A stretch of 64,000 bases of DNA, from assembly GCF_900573885.1 (NCBI RefSeq), contig NZ_UPSE01000346.1:1-64000 (forward strand), read 5' to 3'. Source of the stretch: Pseudomonas viridiflava. Its GTDB lineage: Bacteria > Pseudomonadota > Gammaproteobacteria > Pseudomonadales > Pseudomonadaceae. Below are positions 62,180 to 64,000 of the stretch, piece after piece. Every line of letters starts with the position of its first letter. Positions within the stretch are counted from its first letter, which is position 1. Below the pieces are notes generated by a model. The model worked only from the letters and a program-made list of their open reading frames with translations. It made no database searches and was not told the origin of the DNA. A program made the translations under genes and the position numbers.

Positions 62180-64000
62180 ATGCCTTCGTTCGAACGTCCC
62201 CGCACTCTGATTCATGCCTTGCAACGCCGCGCCACCGAGCAGCCGCACGCGCTGGCCCTGCGTTTTCTGGACGGCGACGATGGCGAAGGCGTGGTGCTCA
62301 CCTATGCCGAACTCGACGGGCGCGCGCGTACTATCGCCGCCGCACTGCAAGCGCAAACCAGCCGGGGCGACCGCGCCGTACTGCTGTTTCCCAGCGGCCC
62401 TGATTACGTCGCCGCATTTTTTGGCTGCCTGTACGCCGGAGTGATTTCCGTGCCGGCGTATCCGCCCGAGTCATCGCGTCACCAGCATCAGCTGCGGTTG
62501 CTATCGATTCTGGCGGACGCCGAACCCAGCGTGCTGCTCACCAGCAGCGACGGGCGCGCCACCTTGCAGCACCTCGACAACCCGCCTGCGTTGCTGCTGG
62601 TAGACACCCTTGATCCGGCCTTCGCCAATCATTGGCAAGCGCCCGAATTTGCGCAGGACGACATCGCCTTCCTGCAATACACCTCCGGCTCCACGGCGTT
62701 GCCCAAAGGCGTGCAAGTCACCCACGGCAATCTGGTCGCCAACGAGCTGCTGATTCGCCAGGGCTTTGGCATTCAGGCCGACGACGTGATTGTCAGCTGG
62801 CTGCCGCTGTACCACGACATGGGCCTGATCGGCGGCCTGCTGCAACCGATCTTCAGCGGCGTGCCGTGCGTGTTGATGTCGCCCAAATCATTTCTTGAGC
62901 GGCCGGTGCGTTGGCTGGAAGCCGTCAGCCGTTACGGCGGCACCGTCAGTGGCGGGCCGGATTTCGCCTATCGCCTGTGCAGCGAACGGGTCAGCGCATC
63001 CGCCTTGGCCGCGCTTGATCTGAGTCGCTGGCGCGTGGCGTTTTCCGGCTCCGAACCGATCCGCCAGGACAGCCTGGAGCGCTTCGCCGAGAAATTCGCC
63101 GCCAGTGGTTTTTCCGCCAGCAGCTACCTCGCCTGCTACGGCCTGGCCGAGGCCACCTTGTATGTCACCAGCGGCACGCGCGGGCAGGGCATTGCCGCCC
63201 TCGGCGTGAGCGCGCAGGCGTTGGCGCAGCACCGGCTCGAAGCGGGCGGCGACAGCGTTCTGCTTAGTTGTGGCGGGGTGCGGCCGTTGCACGAGGTGCG
63301 CATTGTCGACCCCGTTAGCGGCACCGTGCTGGGCGACGACCAGGTTGGCGAAATCTGGGCCAGCGGGCCGAGCATCGCCCACGGCTACTGGCGCAATCCG
63401 CACGCCAGCGCCGAGACGTTCGTTCAGCAAGACGGCAGCACCTGGCTGCGCACCGGCGACCTCGGCGCCTTGCGTAACGGCGAGCTGTTTGTCAGCGGCC
63501 GGCTGAAAGACATGCTGATCGTGCGCGGCCAAAACCTGTACCCGCAGGACATCGAACGCAGCGTGGAAACCGAAGTGCCCCACGTGCGCAAAGGGCGGGT
63601 GGCGGCGTTTGCCGTGCGCCATAACGGCGAAGAGGGCATCGGCATTGCTGCCGAAATCGGCCGCAGCGTGCAAAAAAATGTGCCCGCCGATGATGTCATC
63701 AACGCCATTCGCCAGGCCGTCGCCGAGGCGTATCAGCAAGCGCCACAGGCCGTGATTCTGCTCAACCCCGGCGCCTTGCCGAAAACCTCCAGCGGCAAGT
63801 TGCAGCGCTCGGCGTGCGCGCTGGGCCTGGCCGACGGCAGCCTCGACAGCTATGCGCACTTTCCCTCGATTACCACCACAGCAACGGCCGAAACACCAGA
63901 GGTCGATGGGCTTGAGCAACAGATTGCAGCGGTCTGGGCCGAGCATTTGCACGTGCCCGCCGTCAGCCGCCACGACAACTTTTTCCTGCTTGGCGGTAAT
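62180..64000 (+). CDS. pvdL: Pyoverdine chromophore NRPS PvdL, N-terminal part (cut by window edge)
   Basis: The first 607 codons, open to the last base. They form an acyl-CoA ligase / AMP-binding module: TSGSTALPKG at residues 168-177, YGLAEATLYVT, GELFVSGRLKDMLIVRGQNL and the Lys in LPKTSSGKLQ. Family PvdL (about 4300 residues) begins with such a fatty-acid-activating module and then builds the Glu-Tyr-Dab chromophore precursor. The window ends at DNFFLLGGN, immediately before the expected phosphopantetheine serine of the first carrier domain. The gene is therefore partial here for a technical reason, not broken. Confidence 0.93.
   Translation, partial: MPSFERPRTLIHALQRRATEQPHALALRFLDGDDGEGVVLTYAELDGRARTIAAALQAQTSRGDRAVLLFPSGPDYVAAFFGCLYAGVISVPAYPPESSRHQHQLRLLSILADAEPSVLLTSSDGRATLQHLDNPPALLLVDTLDPAFANHWQAPEFAQDDIAFLQYTSGSTALPKGVQVTHGNLVANELLIRQGFGIQADDVIVSWLPLYHDMGLIGGLLQPIFSGVPCVLMSPKSFLERPVRWLEAVSRYGGTVSGGPDFAYRLCSERVSASALAALDLSRWRVAFSGSEPIRQDSLERFAEKFAASGFSASSYLACYGLAEATLYVTSGTRGQGIAALGVSAQALAQHRLEAGGDSVLLSCGGVRPLHEVRIVDPVSGTVLGDDQVGEIWASGPSIAHGYWRNPHASAETFVQQDGSTWLRTGDLGALRNGELFVSGRLKDMLIVRGQNLYPQDIERSVETEVPHVRKGRVAAFAVRHNGEEGIGIAAEIGRSVQKNVPADDVINAIRQAVAEAYQQAPQAVILLNPGALPKTSSGKLQRSACALGLADGSLDSYAHFPSITTTATAETPEVDGLEQQIAAVWAEHLHVPAVSRHDNFFLLGGN

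Overview
This window is a chromosomal segment of a fluorescent, pyoverdine-producing Pseudomonas. The evidence is the GC-rich codon use, the fli/flh/fleN/fliA/che gene order, an MuxABC-OpmB type efflux operon, REP repeats with the core GGAGCCAGCTTGCTGGCGA, and a pvdS-pvdL locus. The species cannot be fixed from the sequence alone. Almost all of it is core genome. I see no prophage, insertion sequence, CRISPR array, tRNA, rRNA or defence island.

Layout. (1) 1-739 is non-coding: a long inverted repeat, a 210-bp tandem duplication, and a sigma-54 promoter for fliE. (2) 740-21826 is the flagellar block: fliEFGHIJ, an HsbA-HsbR-HptB switch, fliK, then a terminator and a new sigma-54 promoter for fliLMNOPQR-flhB, followed by flhA, flhF, fleN and fliA. 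(3) 21899-31212 is the chemotaxis and stator block: cheY, cheZ, cheA, cheB, motC, motD, ParC- and ParP-like polar localisation genes, cheW and a DUF2802 gene. (4) 31316-33207, minus strand, holds a stand-alone FlhB C-terminal-domain protein and a second FliK-like protein. (5) 33409-40787 is the complete cytochrome c maturation operon ccmABCDEFGHI plus a lipoprotein gene. (6) 41047-47775 is a metabolic and hypothetical stretch: an EamA transporter, a cysteine-synthase-like PLP enzyme, a GNAT, a divergent SDR/LysR pair, an FAD oxidoreductase and a DUF4124 protein. (7) 47776-48736 has no convincing gene but holds a REP, 12-mer repeats, a roughly 630-bp inverted repeat and an orphan terminator. 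(8) 48737-58478 holds tpx and the muxABC-opmB tripartite efflux operon, with a repeat element between muxB and muxC. (9) 58629-64000 holds a DUF1993 gene and the pyoverdine locus: pvdY, pvdS, an mbtH-like gene, a pvdG-like thioesterase and the start of the pvdL NRPS, which is cut by the window edge just before its first carrier-protein serine.

How the parts work together. Sigma-54 promoters drive assembly of the basal body and export gate. FlhF and FleN set flagellar place and number, and FliA controls late genes. CheA/CheW/CheY/CheZ/CheB steer the motor, MotCD powers it, and the ParC/ParP-like pair probably tethers the array to the pole. HptB-HsbR-HsbA links this block to the motile/sessile decision. 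In the pyoverdine locus an iron-regulated pvdS promoter overlaps a Fur box, and PvdS-type promoters precede pvdY and the mbtH-thioesterase-pvdL genes.

I did not find a clearly new multi-gene system. The least explained signals are the fourfold motif in the CheA linker, a GGA-loop hairpin between cheA and cheB, the long inverted repeat followed by an orphan terminator, and the repeat that appears to have displaced the muxC start.
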